Shown here one piece after another: positions 8,812 to 16,538 of a stretch of DNA of 36,402 nt. Both the position numbers and the translations under genes were made by a program. The stretch lies in the NCBI GenBank assembly GCA_035353335.1, contig DAOPZJ010000026.1, positions 1 to 36,402 on the forward strand, written 5' to 3'. The stretch is from Oscillospiraceae bacterium. Lineage in GTDB: Bacteria; Bacillota; Clostridia; Oscillospirales; JAKOTC01. Each line of letters opens with the position of its first letter. Position 1 is the first letter of the stretch. The notes below the pieces were generated by a model. That model made no database searches and was not told the DNA's origin. It worked only from the letters and a program-made list of their open reading frames with translations.

Positions 8812-9690
8812 TTAACTCTTTTTATGTTTTATCCGACATATCGATCCAATCATTACAATTGCAAAAATTAAAATAGAAAATATTGCAATGAATAAATATA
8901 TCGTTTTAAACGGGTTTGCCTGAATAAACGAGGGCTCGGCGGGAGGCCATACCTTGGCTTCTTTCGAATCCCGATTCCCGTCATGAGACCATTTTACCGG
9001 TTTCAAAGCGGGATTAAAACTCGGTATGTCAGTCTTGTTTTCCGGATCGCTCAGACATACCCAGCCCCAACCATGCGCAATTTTACCCCATTCACGGCCT
9101 TCGCTGTCCATATAGGCGTTTTCAATACTGCACATTTTAAGAATATCTTCATCTGTAATGACGACTTTCTCCCTGTCAGAGCCGGGCCATTGCCAAAAAA
9201 CCAGTTTATCAACCGATAAAAAGTCATAATTCCCAGTATATGTATATATTTGATTTTCAATTTCGAAATCTTTCAATTCATATCTCATTAATAAATCGTC
9301 CATCAAAACCCATCCGGGGGGTTGATATATATGGCTGGGCGACATCACGCCCCAGTATTCTCCATTGTAAAGGTATACTGCTTTTATCGTTTTAACTTCA
9401 CCGTTTTTAAATATAAATACATCGGTATCCGGTGCTTTTTCTCCGAAATGATTACTGTATCCCTTATCTGTCGGTATCCCTTTGCCGGAACCGGGCTCTT
9501 CCTTCGGAATAACATATCCTAATGGGCTGTTGATGATAAAACTTTTTCCATGATATTCTTCGCCGATTATCTCGGTCTTGTCCTCGTTTTCATAAAAGAA
9601 GTCATTTCCCCCCACTACATCGGCATGCAGCGTAATCGGAAATGCAAAAAAGATTATAACCATAAGAACGCGTATAAAACGTTTCATCAT
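8812..9690 (-). CDS. Exported SH3-like, membrane-anchored protein, paralogue 4
   Basis: Unknown function. An N-terminal signal peptide (KRFIRVLMVIIFFAFPITLHA) is followed by an extracellular part of about 220 aa. Near residues 260-285 is a C-terminal TM helix with a basic tail (RIKHKKS), giving a type I membrane topology without LPXTG. The extracellular part has two SH3-like segments: one with LYNGEYWG and GWVLMDDLL, and one with DSEGREWGKI and CLSDPEN. A conserved WQWPGSD lies between them. It is closest to paralogue 2 (10603-11627), with nearly identical signal peptide and NDFFYENEDKTE stretches. GAGGGG lies nine bases before the ATG. Last member of the array. Confidence 0.85.
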   Translation of the reverse strand: MMKRFIRVLMVIIFFAFPITLHADVVGGNDFFYENEDKTEIIGEEYHGKSFIINSPLGYVIPKEEPGSGKGIPTDKGYSNHFGEKAPDTDVFIFKNGEVKTIKAVYLYNGEYWGVMSPSHIYQPPGWVLMDDLLMRYELKDFEIENQIYTYTGNYDFLSVDKLVFWQWPGSDREKVVITDEDILKMCSIENAYMDSEGREWGKIAHGWGWVCLSDPENKTDIPSFNPALKPVKWSHDGNRDSKEAKVWPPAEPSFIQANPFKTIYLFIAIFSILIFAIVMIGSICRIKHKKS

Positions 9691-9703
9691 CGTTTCATTC
9701 CCC

Positions 9704-10573
9704 TCATTTATTGTTTTTTATTGTTTTCTTTCTTTTCGCCCGCAACCCCAGTCCGGTTGTCACGCCTGCTGCAATGATAATCACTAAAACCGCTGATGCG
9801 ACAATAATCGTTTCCAATCCTGATAATGGCTCAGCCGGCGGCCATATTCGGGGCGCTTTCGTCCAGTCGGAACTGCCGTCAGGAGTCCATTTTACCGGCT
9901 CCGGCGCGAGATAAAACATCGGTATGTCGCTGTTTTCCGGATCGCTCAGGCAGATCCAGCCCTGTGCATCGTTTGATTTACCCCATTCACGCCCTTCGCT
10001 GTCTTTGTAGCCGAAAAGAATATCATCGCATTTGATAATCTCTTCTTTATCTTCAATGATCTTTTTCTCACTGTCGCAACCGGGCCATTGCCAAACAACC
10101 AGCTTTTTTGCCGACAAAACCGATTCGGCATTACCGATATAAGCGTAAATACTGTCTTTATTTTCTTCTTCGAAATCTTCGCAGTCATACACTATTAAAA
10201 GGTCATCCATTAAAAACCAAAAGCGGGGATAATGCCAATGAGTGGGTGGATAAATACCCCAGTATTTGCCTTCATAAAGAACAACAGCTTTTATTATTAT
10301 TTGTTTTCCGTTTTGAATAACGAATACATCATATGGTCCACAAAGTATCCCCTTTTTTGAACCGGCATTTTCCTTTGGAACGACATAGCCCCGCGGGCTG
10401 TTGATGATAAAACTCTTTCCAATTCCGTCATACCATTTAACGATTTTATCAAGATTATCTTCCTTATTGAAATTAAAATAATCATTCCCCATTACAATAT
10501 CGGCATGGAAAGTCAATGGTAACGCGGAAACACAAATAACCGCCAGAAGAACGCAGAAAAACCGTTTCATCAT
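9704..10573 (-). CDS. Exported SH3-like, membrane-anchored protein, paralogue 3
   Basis: Same architecture as its neighbours: signal peptide (MMKRFFCVLLAVICVSALPL), SH3-like segment with GKYWG and FWFLMDDLL, conserved WQWPGCD, second segment with DSEGREWGK and ICLSDPEN, WPPAEP linker, then a C-terminal TM helix (IIVASAVLVIIIAAGVTTGL) and an RAKRKK tail. The start used is the ATG eight bases after GGAGG. A longer in-frame reading to 10594 begins with GTG and would contain the Shine-Dalgarno site as coding sequence. It is more divergent than paralogues 2 and 4, which flank it. Function unknown; a surface or envelope-binding role is inferred only from the SH3-like fold and anchor. Confidence 0.85.
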   Translation of the reverse strand: MMKRFFCVLLAVICVSALPLTFHADIVMGNDYFNFNKEDNLDKIVKWYDGIGKSFIINSPRGYVVPKENAGSKKGILCGPYDVFVIQNGKQIIIKAVVLYEGKYWGIYPPTHWHYPRFWFLMDDLLIVYDCEDFEEENKDSIYAYIGNAESVLSAKKLVVWQWPGCDSEKKIIEDKEEIIKCDDILFGYKDSEGREWGKSNDAQGWICLSDPENSDIPMFYLAPEPVKWTPDGSSDWTKAPRIWPPAEPLSGLETIIVASAVLVIIIAAGVTTGLGLRAKRKKTIKNNK

Positions 10574-10602
10574 CAACATTTCCTCCCGGTTCACTTCTTT
10601 TG

Positions 10603-11627
10603 TTATATAGCAGATGATATTTTAGTGATCTTTCCTGGCTTTTTAATTTTTACCCTGTATAACACTCCTATCGTTATAACTGCAATAACAGAAACAGAAA
10701 TTATAACAATGACAAAAAGTGTTGAATTGCCCTGCTTCACTTGACCATCTCTTGACGATGCTGCCATTGAGGTTACCGATGATTTTATCTGGCTCGCTGC
10801 TGAGGAGATTTTCGAAGAATCAGCGGTTGCTTTCCGTTTCTTGCAACAGCAATTGCCTCAGCCGTGGGTTCGGCTGACGGCCATACAATAGCTTCCTGAG
10901 TCCAATCGCGAATCCCGTCATATGACCATTTTATCGGATTCCGGGCAGGATTAAACGATGGTATATTAGTTTTATTTTCCGGATCACTCAAACAAACCCA
11001 ATATGCCCGAATTTTGCCCCATTCGCGCCCTTCGCTGTCTTTATAAGCAAAGTCAACATCTTCTGCAAAACTTTTAACAGTATATTCATCATCTATTATA
11101 CATTCTTCCCTGTCAGAACCGGGCCATTTCCATAAAACAAGTTTTTCAATTGAAGATGCATCGAAACTGCTGCTATATTCGTAAATACTATCTTTATTTT
11201 CTTTTTCAAAATCCTCATTTTGGTAGATCATCGAAAGATCGTCCATCAAAACCCAGCCGGGGGGCTGATATCCATGATAGGGATACATAAGACCCCAGTA
11301 TTCCCCATTATAAAGGTAGATTGCATCTATCGCACAATATTTTCCGTTTTCAAATACGAAGATGCCATATTCCCATGTCTCAAAGACCTGTCCGTAAATA
11401 TTCCATTTATATGCCTTGTTCGATGATATCGCTTTTCCCGAACCGGGTTCATCACTGGGAATCACATAACCGGATGGGCTGTTGATGATAAAATTCCCGC
11501 CACGGTCTTCGGTCTTATCTTCGTTTTCATAAAAGAAATCATTTCCAAGCACCATATCGGCATGCAGAGTAAGCGGGAATGCAAAGAAAATAATAACCAC
11601 AAGAATGCAGATAAACCGTTTAACCAT
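10603..11627 (-). pseudogene. Exported SH3-like protein, paralogue 2, interrupted by a frameshift
   Basis: The open frame runs from 11627 to a stop at 10785 and has the signal peptide, both SH3-like segments (LYNGEYWG, WKWPGSD, DSEGREWGK) and the start of the WPSAEP linker. It then ends in an unrelated tail (ILRKSPQQRAR). Reading on in the -1 frame gives a Ser/Ala-rich linker (SSKISSAASQIKSS), a TM helix (LFVIVIISVSVIAVITIGVL) and the basic tail YRVKIKKPGK, stopping at 10603. This restores the family architecture. A stop in that frame at 10858-10860 places the lesion between about 10788 and 10857. It is consistent with a one-base loss, or a base-calling error. The ATG start overlaps the stop of paralogue 1 by eight bases; GGAGG is eight bases upstream. 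Confidence 0.8.
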
Positions 11628-12420
11628 CAACTTCCCCTCCCTGCACAGGTTTATTCGGTTTCCAAAACACCCGAATCAATACCGCTGTCCCGACGACCAC
11701 TGCCGCCACCAATGTGATAATCAACCAAAGCATCGGATCCCCGGAGGCGTTGATATCGGTATGCTTGGTTTCCGTTACCCACTTCGTCGGCTCAGGTGCC
11801 GGATTAAACACGGGAATATCGCGGTTCAGCGGCTCGCTCAGGCAAACCCAAACGTTCCTGCTGCCGGTGAAATTCGTTATAAATCCCCATTCGCGTCCCT
11901 GTTCATCCGTATAGTCATAAGTAACGCTGAAATGCTCCGTATCGATATCTTCAATCGTCCACAGCGGAGCGTCAGCACCCGGCCACGGCCACGCAATGGC
12001 AGATCGATTCTCTTTTATTTTTTCGTAATCGCCTTTATAGAGATATAATTCGTCAAAGTGTTCTTCTTCGAAGGCAACATAATCATAAAGCACCAAAAGC
12101 TGATCGGTTTGAATCCAACCCCGAAGCACCAAGGAGTAACCCCAGTAATCGCCGTTATAAAGGCATGAATACTGAATATATGTTTTTTCCCCGTTTTGAA
12201 GTCTGCCTGTTTCCTCCTTTGAACCCGGCGCTTTTTTCACAGACGCAAACCCGTCTTTCCCGTTTGCGATAAAGCTGCGGTCCAAATAGACAATTTCACT
12301 TTTATGTTGTTCATAAAACTCGTTTTCCGGTTCAATGATCACATCCGCGCTCAAAGCAAGAGAAGGGAGCAACAGAAAACAGATTGAAGCGAAAATGAAA
12401 GATCGTTTTAACGTTTTCAT
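11620..12420 (-). CDS. Exported SH3-like, membrane-anchored protein, paralogue 1
   Basis: The 266-aa founder-like member, most divergent of the four. Signal peptide (SFIFASICFLLLPSLALSA). The first SH3-like segment is the clearest of the set: SVKKAPGSKEETGRLQNG, then LYNGDYWG and GWIQTDQL, as in SH3b domains. The central motif is WPWPGAD, and the second segment has DEQGREWGF and WVCLSEPLN. A TM helix (LWLIITLVAAVVVGTAVLI) comes near the C-terminus. AGGAGG lies five bases before the ATG and overlaps the end of the upstream membrane-protein gene. It is translationally coupled to paralogue 2. Function unknown. Confidence 0.87.
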   Translation of the reverse strand: MKTLKRSFIFASICFLLLPSLALSADVIIEPENEFYEQHKSEIVYLDRSFIANGKDGFASVKKAPGSKEETGRLQNGEKTYIQYSCLYNGDYWGYSLVLRGWIQTDQLLVLYDYVAFEEEHFDELYLYKGDYEKIKENRSAIAWPWPGADAPLWTIEDIDTEHFSVTYDYTDEQGREWGFITNFTGSRNVWVCLSEPLNRDIPVFNPAPEPTKWVTETKHTDINASGDPMLWLIITLVAAVVVGTAVLIRVFWKPNKPVQGGEVDG

Positions 12421-12429
12421 GAAATCCTC

Positions 12430-12774
12430 CTAAATCAACCATTCAATCAACAGTCCCGCCCCGAACGAAAAAGCGTTGGCGGCAAGGGAGAAAAGATACG
12501 GATGTTTAAAATTTAGCCCGTATTTTCGATAATAGAACCCTTCGGTCAATACGGCAAATACTTCCAATGGAACGATTATAACAGAATTTACCTCCCAGCG
12601 CAATACCGTCAGCCAATAGAGCAGCACAACCAAGGGGTTGGTGAGGATGTTGACCAACACTTCGAGCAGCAAATCTTTTTTATCCCGTTTACCTGTCAGC
12701 AGGAAAAAGCCCGTTTCAAAAACAAGGGTCAACGCAAGAGAAATCCCCAACGAAGCCAACAGCGCCTGACTCAC
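12430..12774 (-). CDS. Small polytopic membrane protein of unknown function
   Basis: A 114-aa hydrophobic protein with about four TM segments (starting near residues 5, 38, 62 and 95). Notable polar residues lie inside or beside helices: NILTNPLVV, EVFAVLTEGFYYRKY and SLAANAFSFGAG. These Asn/Glu patterns look conserved-functional, but no named family is recognised. The start is a GTG whose GTGA overlaps the MFS transporter stop (TGA at 12771), with AGAGGG seven bases upstream. A longer in-frame reading to 12963 would lie antisense to nothing but inside the MFS gene and has no membrane character there, so it was not used. It may be a partner of the transporter or of the anchored SH3-like proteins. 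Confidence 0.75.
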   Translation of the reverse strand: MSQALLASLGISLALTLVFETGFFLLTGKRDKKDLLLEVLVNILTNPLVVLLYWLTVLRWEVNSVIIVPLEVFAVLTEGFYYRKYGLNFKHPYLFSLAANAFSFGAGLLIEWLI

Positions 12775-13808
12775 AGCTTTGCCCTCTTCAGTCCTGCCCA
12801 GAGAAGAACAAGGGAAAGCGCTGCAAGCAGCGCAAACAACCATGCTGTGCTTTGCGGCACTATAACCCCGAGATAAACCGGCAGAAATCCGAGAAACAGC
12901 GCAAACGTCAGCAGGCCGAAAGCGAATCCTTTTGCGCCGGGCATGATCTTCGCCATTGCCCAAAGCGTGATCGGCATGGTCATATTAAATAACAACACCG
13001 CCGAAACACCCGCAACCGGAATATTCGGAAACAGAAAAAGCAAAGCAGCCAATCCCAGCGAGGTGATTACAACTTGTTTTAATCCAAAGCGGTCAGCCGC
13101 GAACCCGCCGGCGGTCTTGCCGAATACCACGGCAAAAATCAATACCAATCCCCAACTGCCGATTGTTTTCCACGAAAAATCCATTGCCAATCCCGCAAAG
13201 GAGCGCAGACAGACGACCGAAAATAAGCAAATCCCCGCAGTAAGAATATGTGCGGAACTTGTGCCTCCCAACGAAAAAGCGGCGTTCTTCGGATAGGTTC
13301 CTCTTTGGGCCCGATATACCGCAAAAATCAATGCCGCTGTCACCGCCATCGCAACCGGATAAAAAATTGCGGAAAAGCCGCTTCCGGTGCCCAATATTTT
13401 TCCGAAATAAATACCGAAAGCGCCCGGCGAAACAAATACGCCAAGCGCCCCCATTTTCTTTTCACTGATATTCAAAACATCGATACCGCCGCCGATATGA
13501 AACAGTGCGTTGCCCATTCCGAGGATAACCGTTGCTAAAATCGGAAACTGTACCGGTAAAAATGCGAACGCGACAAGGATGCAGCCGATGATCGCGAATA
13601 AATAATTCCGGTTCACTTTATCCGCGATGATTCCCAACGGCATCTGCATGGCGAAGGCGCAAAAATTATATAGCAGCACGCAGAGCAAACCGTCCGGCGT
13701 CCCCTCAATACTGCGAAACATAAAAAAGGCGCAGGCGAAATCCACTAAAAAGTGGGCTGCGGAATAGACGGCGACCATATGCCAAGGTCTATGCGTATAT
13801 GTAATCAT
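12771..13808 (-). CDS. MFS-type transporter
   Basis: A 345-aa polytopic membrane protein with ten to twelve hydrophobic segments. The loop PLGIIADKVNRNY after TM2 matches the MFS signature (G-x3-D-x2-[NR]-R). A second similar loop, GGFAADRFGLK, lies near residue 220 in the second half. GNALFHIGGG in the first half resembles the fosmidomycin-resistance/NNP-like branch. The substrate cannot be told. GGAGG lies six bases before the ATG. It is first in the operon that continues through the small membrane protein and the four SH3-like paralogues, so they probably share one role, for example export or sensing at the envelope. Confidence 0.85.
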   Translation of the reverse strand: MITYTHRPWHMVAVYSAAHFLVDFACAFFMFRSIEGTPDGLLCVLLYNFCAFAMQMPLGIIADKVNRNYLFAIIGCILVAFAFLPVQFPILATVILGMGNALFHIGGGIDVLNISEKKMGALGVFVSPGAFGIYFGKILGTGSGFSAIFYPVAMAVTAALIFAVYRAQRGTYPKNAAFSLGGTSSAHILTAGICLFSVVCLRSFAGLAMDFSWKTIGSWGLVLIFAVVFGKTAGGFAADRFGLKQVVITSLGLAALLFLFPNIPVAGVSAVLLFNMTMPITLWAMAKIMPGAKGFAFGLLTFALFLGFLPVYLGVIVPQSTAWLFALLAALSLVLLWAGLKRAKL

Positions 13809-13832
13809 TTTGCCCTCCGATAATAAGTTTGT

Positions 13833-13862
13833 TTCAATAATCAGCGCTTCGTTATTATTAAA
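13833..13862. promoter_or_regulatory. Inverted repeat in the leader of the MFS/SH3-like operon
   Basis: Arms TTCAATAAT (13833-13841) and ATTATTAAA (13854-13862) pair with one mismatch around a 12-base loop containing AGCGCT. It lies between the promoter and the MFS start, so it could be an operator or an mRNA hairpin. There is no direct evidence for either. Confidence 0.35.
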
Positions 13863-13889
13863 TCGACAAACTCATTCCATATTGACAAA

Positions 13890-13918
13890 ATTATACCATT
13901 TATTTCCCTTTTTTACAA
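13890..13918 (-). promoter_or_regulatory. Sigma-A-type promoter of the MFS/SH3-like operon
   Basis: Minus strand: TTGTAA (13913-13918), 17-base spacer, TATAAT (13890-13895). It leaves a leader of about 75 bases before the MFS start. Confidence 0.7.
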
Positions 13919-13927
13919 TCCCCTAAG

Positions 13928-13970
13928 CTGTCATCATGAGCGCAGCCGAAAGATCTCGAACTGATAACAG
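13928..13970. repeat. Imperfect inverted repeat between yerC and the MFS promoter
   Basis: Arms CTGTCATCA (13928-13936) and TGATAACAG (13962-13970) pair with one mismatch around a core reading GAGCGCAGCCGAAAGATCTC. The composition resembles short dispersed palindromic repeats of the form CTGTCATC-CTGAGCG-AAGGATCTCG that are common between bacterial genes; that likeness is from memory. No T-run follows, so it is a poor terminator. Confidence 0.4.
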
Positions 13971-13980
13971 CCTCCGAAAA

Positions 13981-14271
13981 TCAATCTTTCTTTGTCCGCT
14001 CCAACGCCAGCACATACCCGCCCGCACCGTATTTGAGACAGGTATTGACCCGGCTGATGGTCGCTGTCGAAAGCCCGGTCTCGGAAATGATCTCGGTATA
14101 TGATTTTTTATCGGACAGCTTTTTCGCCACCGCAAAACGGCGCGAAAACTCCTTGATCTCGGCGGCGGTGCACAAATCCTCGAAAAAGTTATAGCACTCG
14201 TCGACGGTTTTTAATGTTAAAACAGCTTCAAATAAAAAATCGGTATCGGGTGCTTTGAGATTTTTATTCAT
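13981..14271 (-). CDS. yerC: YerC/YecD-family TrpR-like regulator (HisR-type candidate)
   Basis: A 96-aa protein of the TrpR-repressor superfamily. The helical N-terminus (FLFEAVLTLKTVDECYNFF) is followed by EIKEFSRRFAVAKKL and the helix-turn-helix SYTEIISETGLSTATISRV, ending in the family's CLKYGAGGY. Family members near his genes in Clostridia have been predicted by comparative genomics to repress histidine biosynthesis. The position directly downstream of hisIE, on the same strand, supports that role here. A dyad over the hisZ promoter is a candidate binding site. GAGGTG lies five bases before the ATG. Whether it is cotranscribed with hisIE across a 142-base gap holding two stem-loops is unclear. 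Confidence 0.88.
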   Translation of the reverse strand: MNKNLKAPDTDFLFEAVLTLKTVDECYNFFEDLCTAAEIKEFSRRFAVAKKLSDKKSYTEIISETGLSTATISRVNTCLKYGAGGYVLALERTKKD

Positions 14272-14367
14272 AATAACACCTCATTATAAGTTTATTGAAG
14301 GGACAGAAAATCGCTTCCGGACAATGGCGTTCGTTCAATCAACATTTATACCGAAGCGGTTTTTCCG

Positions 14368-14413
14368 AGGCCTTTCATCGATAAGGCCTTGAGGGATTTG
14401 CTTTAGCAAGCCC
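14368..14413. repeat. Two stem-loops directly after the hisIE stop
   Basis: In transcript order, a near-palindrome (GGGATTTGCT/AGCAAGCCC arms on the plus strand, 14393-14413) touches the hisIE stop. A perfect 7-bp stem AGGCCTT/AAGGCCT (14368-14374 and 14383-14389) with an 8-base loop follows. Neither is followed by a T-run on the minus strand, so they may attenuate or stabilise mRNA rather than terminate it cleanly. Confidence 0.45.
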
Positions 14414-15058
14414 TTACCCCCCTTGTTTGATTTTATGATCTACAACACTGCGCGAAGCCAACTCGGCGGAAACGTCCGACGGCGTGATGCCCATCTCGGC
14501 CATCAGCACCAGCGTATGGTAACATAAATCCGCGATTTCGCAGACCGCTTCTTTTTTATCGCTCTTCATCGCGGCTACAACGACCTCGGTGCTCTCTTCG
14601 CCGACCTTTTTTAAAATCTTCTCTTTGCCCTTTTGAAACAGATAAGTCGTATAGCTGCCCTCGGGCAATTTTTCTTTGCGGTCGCAGAGCAGCCCGTACA
14701 GCGCATCGAGCGAAAACGCATTTTTCTCCGCGCCCGCATCCTCATAAACCGTCTCGTAAAAACAACTTTCCTTGCCCGTGTGGCAGGCGGGGCCATCCTT
14801 GATGACCTCGACGTTCAGCGCATCGCCGTCGCAGTCGGCCGTGATACGGACAACATGCTGAAAATTGCCGCTGGTCTCACCCTTTCGCCAGAGTTTTTGG
14901 CGGTTGCGCGAAAAAAAGCAGGTCTTCTTTTCTGCCAGCGTGATCTCAAGAGCTTCCCGGTTCATATAGGCGACCGTCAGTACTTTGCGGCTGTAGAAAT
15001 CCTGCACCACCGCGGGGATCAGCCCGTTTGAATCAAATTTCAATTGATCGATATTCAT
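14414..15058 (-). CDS. hisI: Bifunctional phosphoribosyl-AMP cyclohydrolase / phosphoribosyl-ATP pyrophosphatase HisIE
   Basis: Catalyses steps 2 and 3 of histidine synthesis. The N-terminal HisI domain shows VLTVAYMNREAL, SRNRQKLWRKGETSGN and the metal-binding DCDGDAL and CHTG. The HisE domain, from about residue 115, shows KKVGEESTEVVVAA and EIADLCYHTLVLM. The 214-aa length fits a HisI-HisE fusion. It is last in the his operon, 12 bases after hisF. Confidence 0.96.
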   Translation of the reverse strand: MNIDQLKFDSNGLIPAVVQDFYSRKVLTVAYMNREALEITLAEKKTCFFSRNRQKLWRKGETSGNFQHVVRITADCDGDALNVEVIKDGPACHTGKESCFYETVYEDAGAEKNAFSLDALYGLLCDRKEKLPEGSYTTYLFQKGKEKILKKVGEESTEVVVAAMKSDKKEAVCEIADLCYHTLVLMAEMGITPSDVSAELASRSVVDHKIKQGG

Positions 15059-15070
15059 GTCTTCACTCCC

Positions 15071-15826
15071 TTATATCCGTACCGGAATGCCGTTTTGCGA
15101 TAAATACTTTTTCAAATCCGAAATTTCGAGCTCGCCGTAGTGGAAGATGCTTGCGGCAAGCCCCGCGTCGACGTCGGTCTCACGAAACAGCGTTAAAAAG
15201 TCCTCTTTTTTACCCGCGCCGCCCGAGGCAATCACCGGGATTTTGACCCGTTTGCAGACCTCGTTCAGCAGTTCGATGTCAAAGCCCTTTTTCACGCCGT
15301 CGGTATCGATGCTGTTGATGACCAACTCGCCCGCACCGCTCGCCTCGCCTTTCACCGCCCATTCGAGCGCATCGATACCGGTGTCGGTTTTTCCGGCGGC
15401 GGTAAACACATGAAATTTCCCGCCCGCGCGCGCCACATCCATCGAGAGCACTACGCACTGGTTGCCGTACTTTTTGGCCGCCTGCTCAATTAACGGCGGG
15501 TCTTTGATCGCGCCGGTATTGACGCTGACTTTATCCGCGCCGCATTTTAATACCCGGTCAAAGTCGTCTACCCCCCGGATTGCGCCGCCGACCGTCAGCG
15601 GAATAAAAATCTGCCGTGCCGCCTTGGTCAGCGCGTCTGCGAACAGCGGTCGCCCCGACACGCTGGCGGCGATGTCGTAAAACACCAGTTCATCCGCGCC
15701 GCTGTCGTTATAGCGTTTGGCGAGCGCCACGGGGTCATCCACGTCGCGCAAACCCGAAAAATTCGTTCCCTTGACCACTCTGCCGTCCCGGACGTCGAGA
15801 CAGGGTATAATCCTCCTCGTCAACAT
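15071..15826 (-). CDS. hisF: Imidazole glycerol phosphate synthase, cyclase subunit HisF
   Basis: A (beta/alpha)8 barrel that uses ammonia from HisH to convert PRFAR into IGP and AICAR. It begins LTRRIIPCLDVRDGRVVKG, with the catalytic Asp of CLDV, and has the second catalytic Asp in NSIDTDGVKKGFD. Phosphate-binding loops (TVGGAIR, ASGGAG) are present. Its ATG shares one base with the hisA stop (TAATG), indicating coupling, with GGAGGA just upstream. 251 aa, normal size. Confidence 0.97.
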   Translation of the reverse strand: MLTRRIIPCLDVRDGRVVKGTNFSGLRDVDDPVALAKRYNDSGADELVFYDIAASVSGRPLFADALTKAARQIFIPLTVGGAIRGVDDFDRVLKCGADKVSVNTGAIKDPPLIEQAAKKYGNQCVVLSMDVARAGGKFHVFTAAGKTDTGIDALEWAVKGEASGAGELVINSIDTDGVKKGFDIELLNEVCKRVKIPVIASGGAGKKEDFLTLFRETDVDAGLAASIFHYGELEISDLKKYLSQNGIPVRI

Positions 15827-16536
15827 TACTCTCCTCCTAACAACAGGGCTTCTCTCAAGTCCACCGCCCCGGTATAAAGCGCCTTGCCGACGATTGCACC
15901 GCCGACGCCGGTCTGTTTTAAAATTTTCAAATCCTCAAGGCCGCTCACGCCGCCCGAGGCGATGATCTCCGTTTTCAACTGCACCAACTGTCGGTACATC
16001 TCCTGATTCGGCCCCTCCAGCATCCCGTCCTTGGCAATGTCGGTGCAAATCAACGCTCCTACGCCCATATCGGCGAGTTTTCGGCAAAATTCAAATGCGT
16101 CCCCGTCGGCTTTCGTCCAGCCGTCGGTAGCCGTCTGCCCGTTTTTAAAATCTACGCCGACCGCAATTTTCGTCCCATACTTCGAAAGTGCCTCCGCTAA
16201 AAACGCGGGGTTCCTGACCGCCGCCGTACCGATGATCACCCGCATGGCTCCGGCGTTCAAGTAGGCACTGACGGCTTCCATATCCCGAATGCCCCCGCCG
16301 ATCTCAACCGACAGTTTTGTGCTTTTTAATATTTGTTCAATCACCGCGAAATTTTCACGCGAGCCGCTTTTTGCTCCATCCAGATCGACGACATGCAAAT
16401 AACTTGCCCCCGCCGCCTCGAATTCCAACGCGGTTTTCACGGGATCCTCGCCGTAGACGGTCATCTTTGCATAATCCCCGCGCACGAGCCGAACCACCTT
16501 TTGCCCGGAGAGGTCAATTGCCGGAAATATCTTCAT
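15826..16536 (-). CDS. hisA: ProFAR isomerase HisA
   Basis: Isomerises ProFAR to PRFAR. It begins MKIFPAIDLSGQKVVRL with the general-base Asp in AIDL. Other features are DLDGAKSG, EIGGGIRDME and CTDIAKDGMLEGPN with the second catalytic Asp, and ASGGVSGLEDL. The barrel is homologous to HisF. The start lies two bases after the hisH stop, preceded by a GAGGT motif within the end of hisH. A longer in-frame reading that begins inside hisH is not homologous to HisA and was dropped. 236 aa. Confidence 0.97.
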   Translation of the reverse strand: MKIFPAIDLSGQKVVRLVRGDYAKMTVYGEDPVKTALEFEAAGASYLHVVDLDGAKSGSRENFAVIEQILKSTKLSVEIGGGIRDMEAVSAYLNAGAMRVIIGTAAVRNPAFLAEALSKYGTKIAVGVDFKNGQTATDGWTKADGDAFEFCRKLADMGVGALICTDIAKDGMLEGPNQEMYRQLVQLKTEIIASGGVSGLEDLKILKQTGVGGAIVGKALYTGAVDLREALLLGGE

Positions 16537-16538
16537 GC

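Noticed and set aside
12775..12963. N-terminal extension of the small membrane protein gene
   Set aside because: It lies inside the MFS gene in another frame, encodes Arg/Ser-rich sequence unlike the rest, and a GTG start with coupling at 12774 is better supported.
14283..14288. TATAAT on the minus strand just before yerC as a -10 box
   Set aside because: It would start transcription within about five bases of the ATG and leave the GAGGTG ribosome site outside the mRNA; no good -35 is present.
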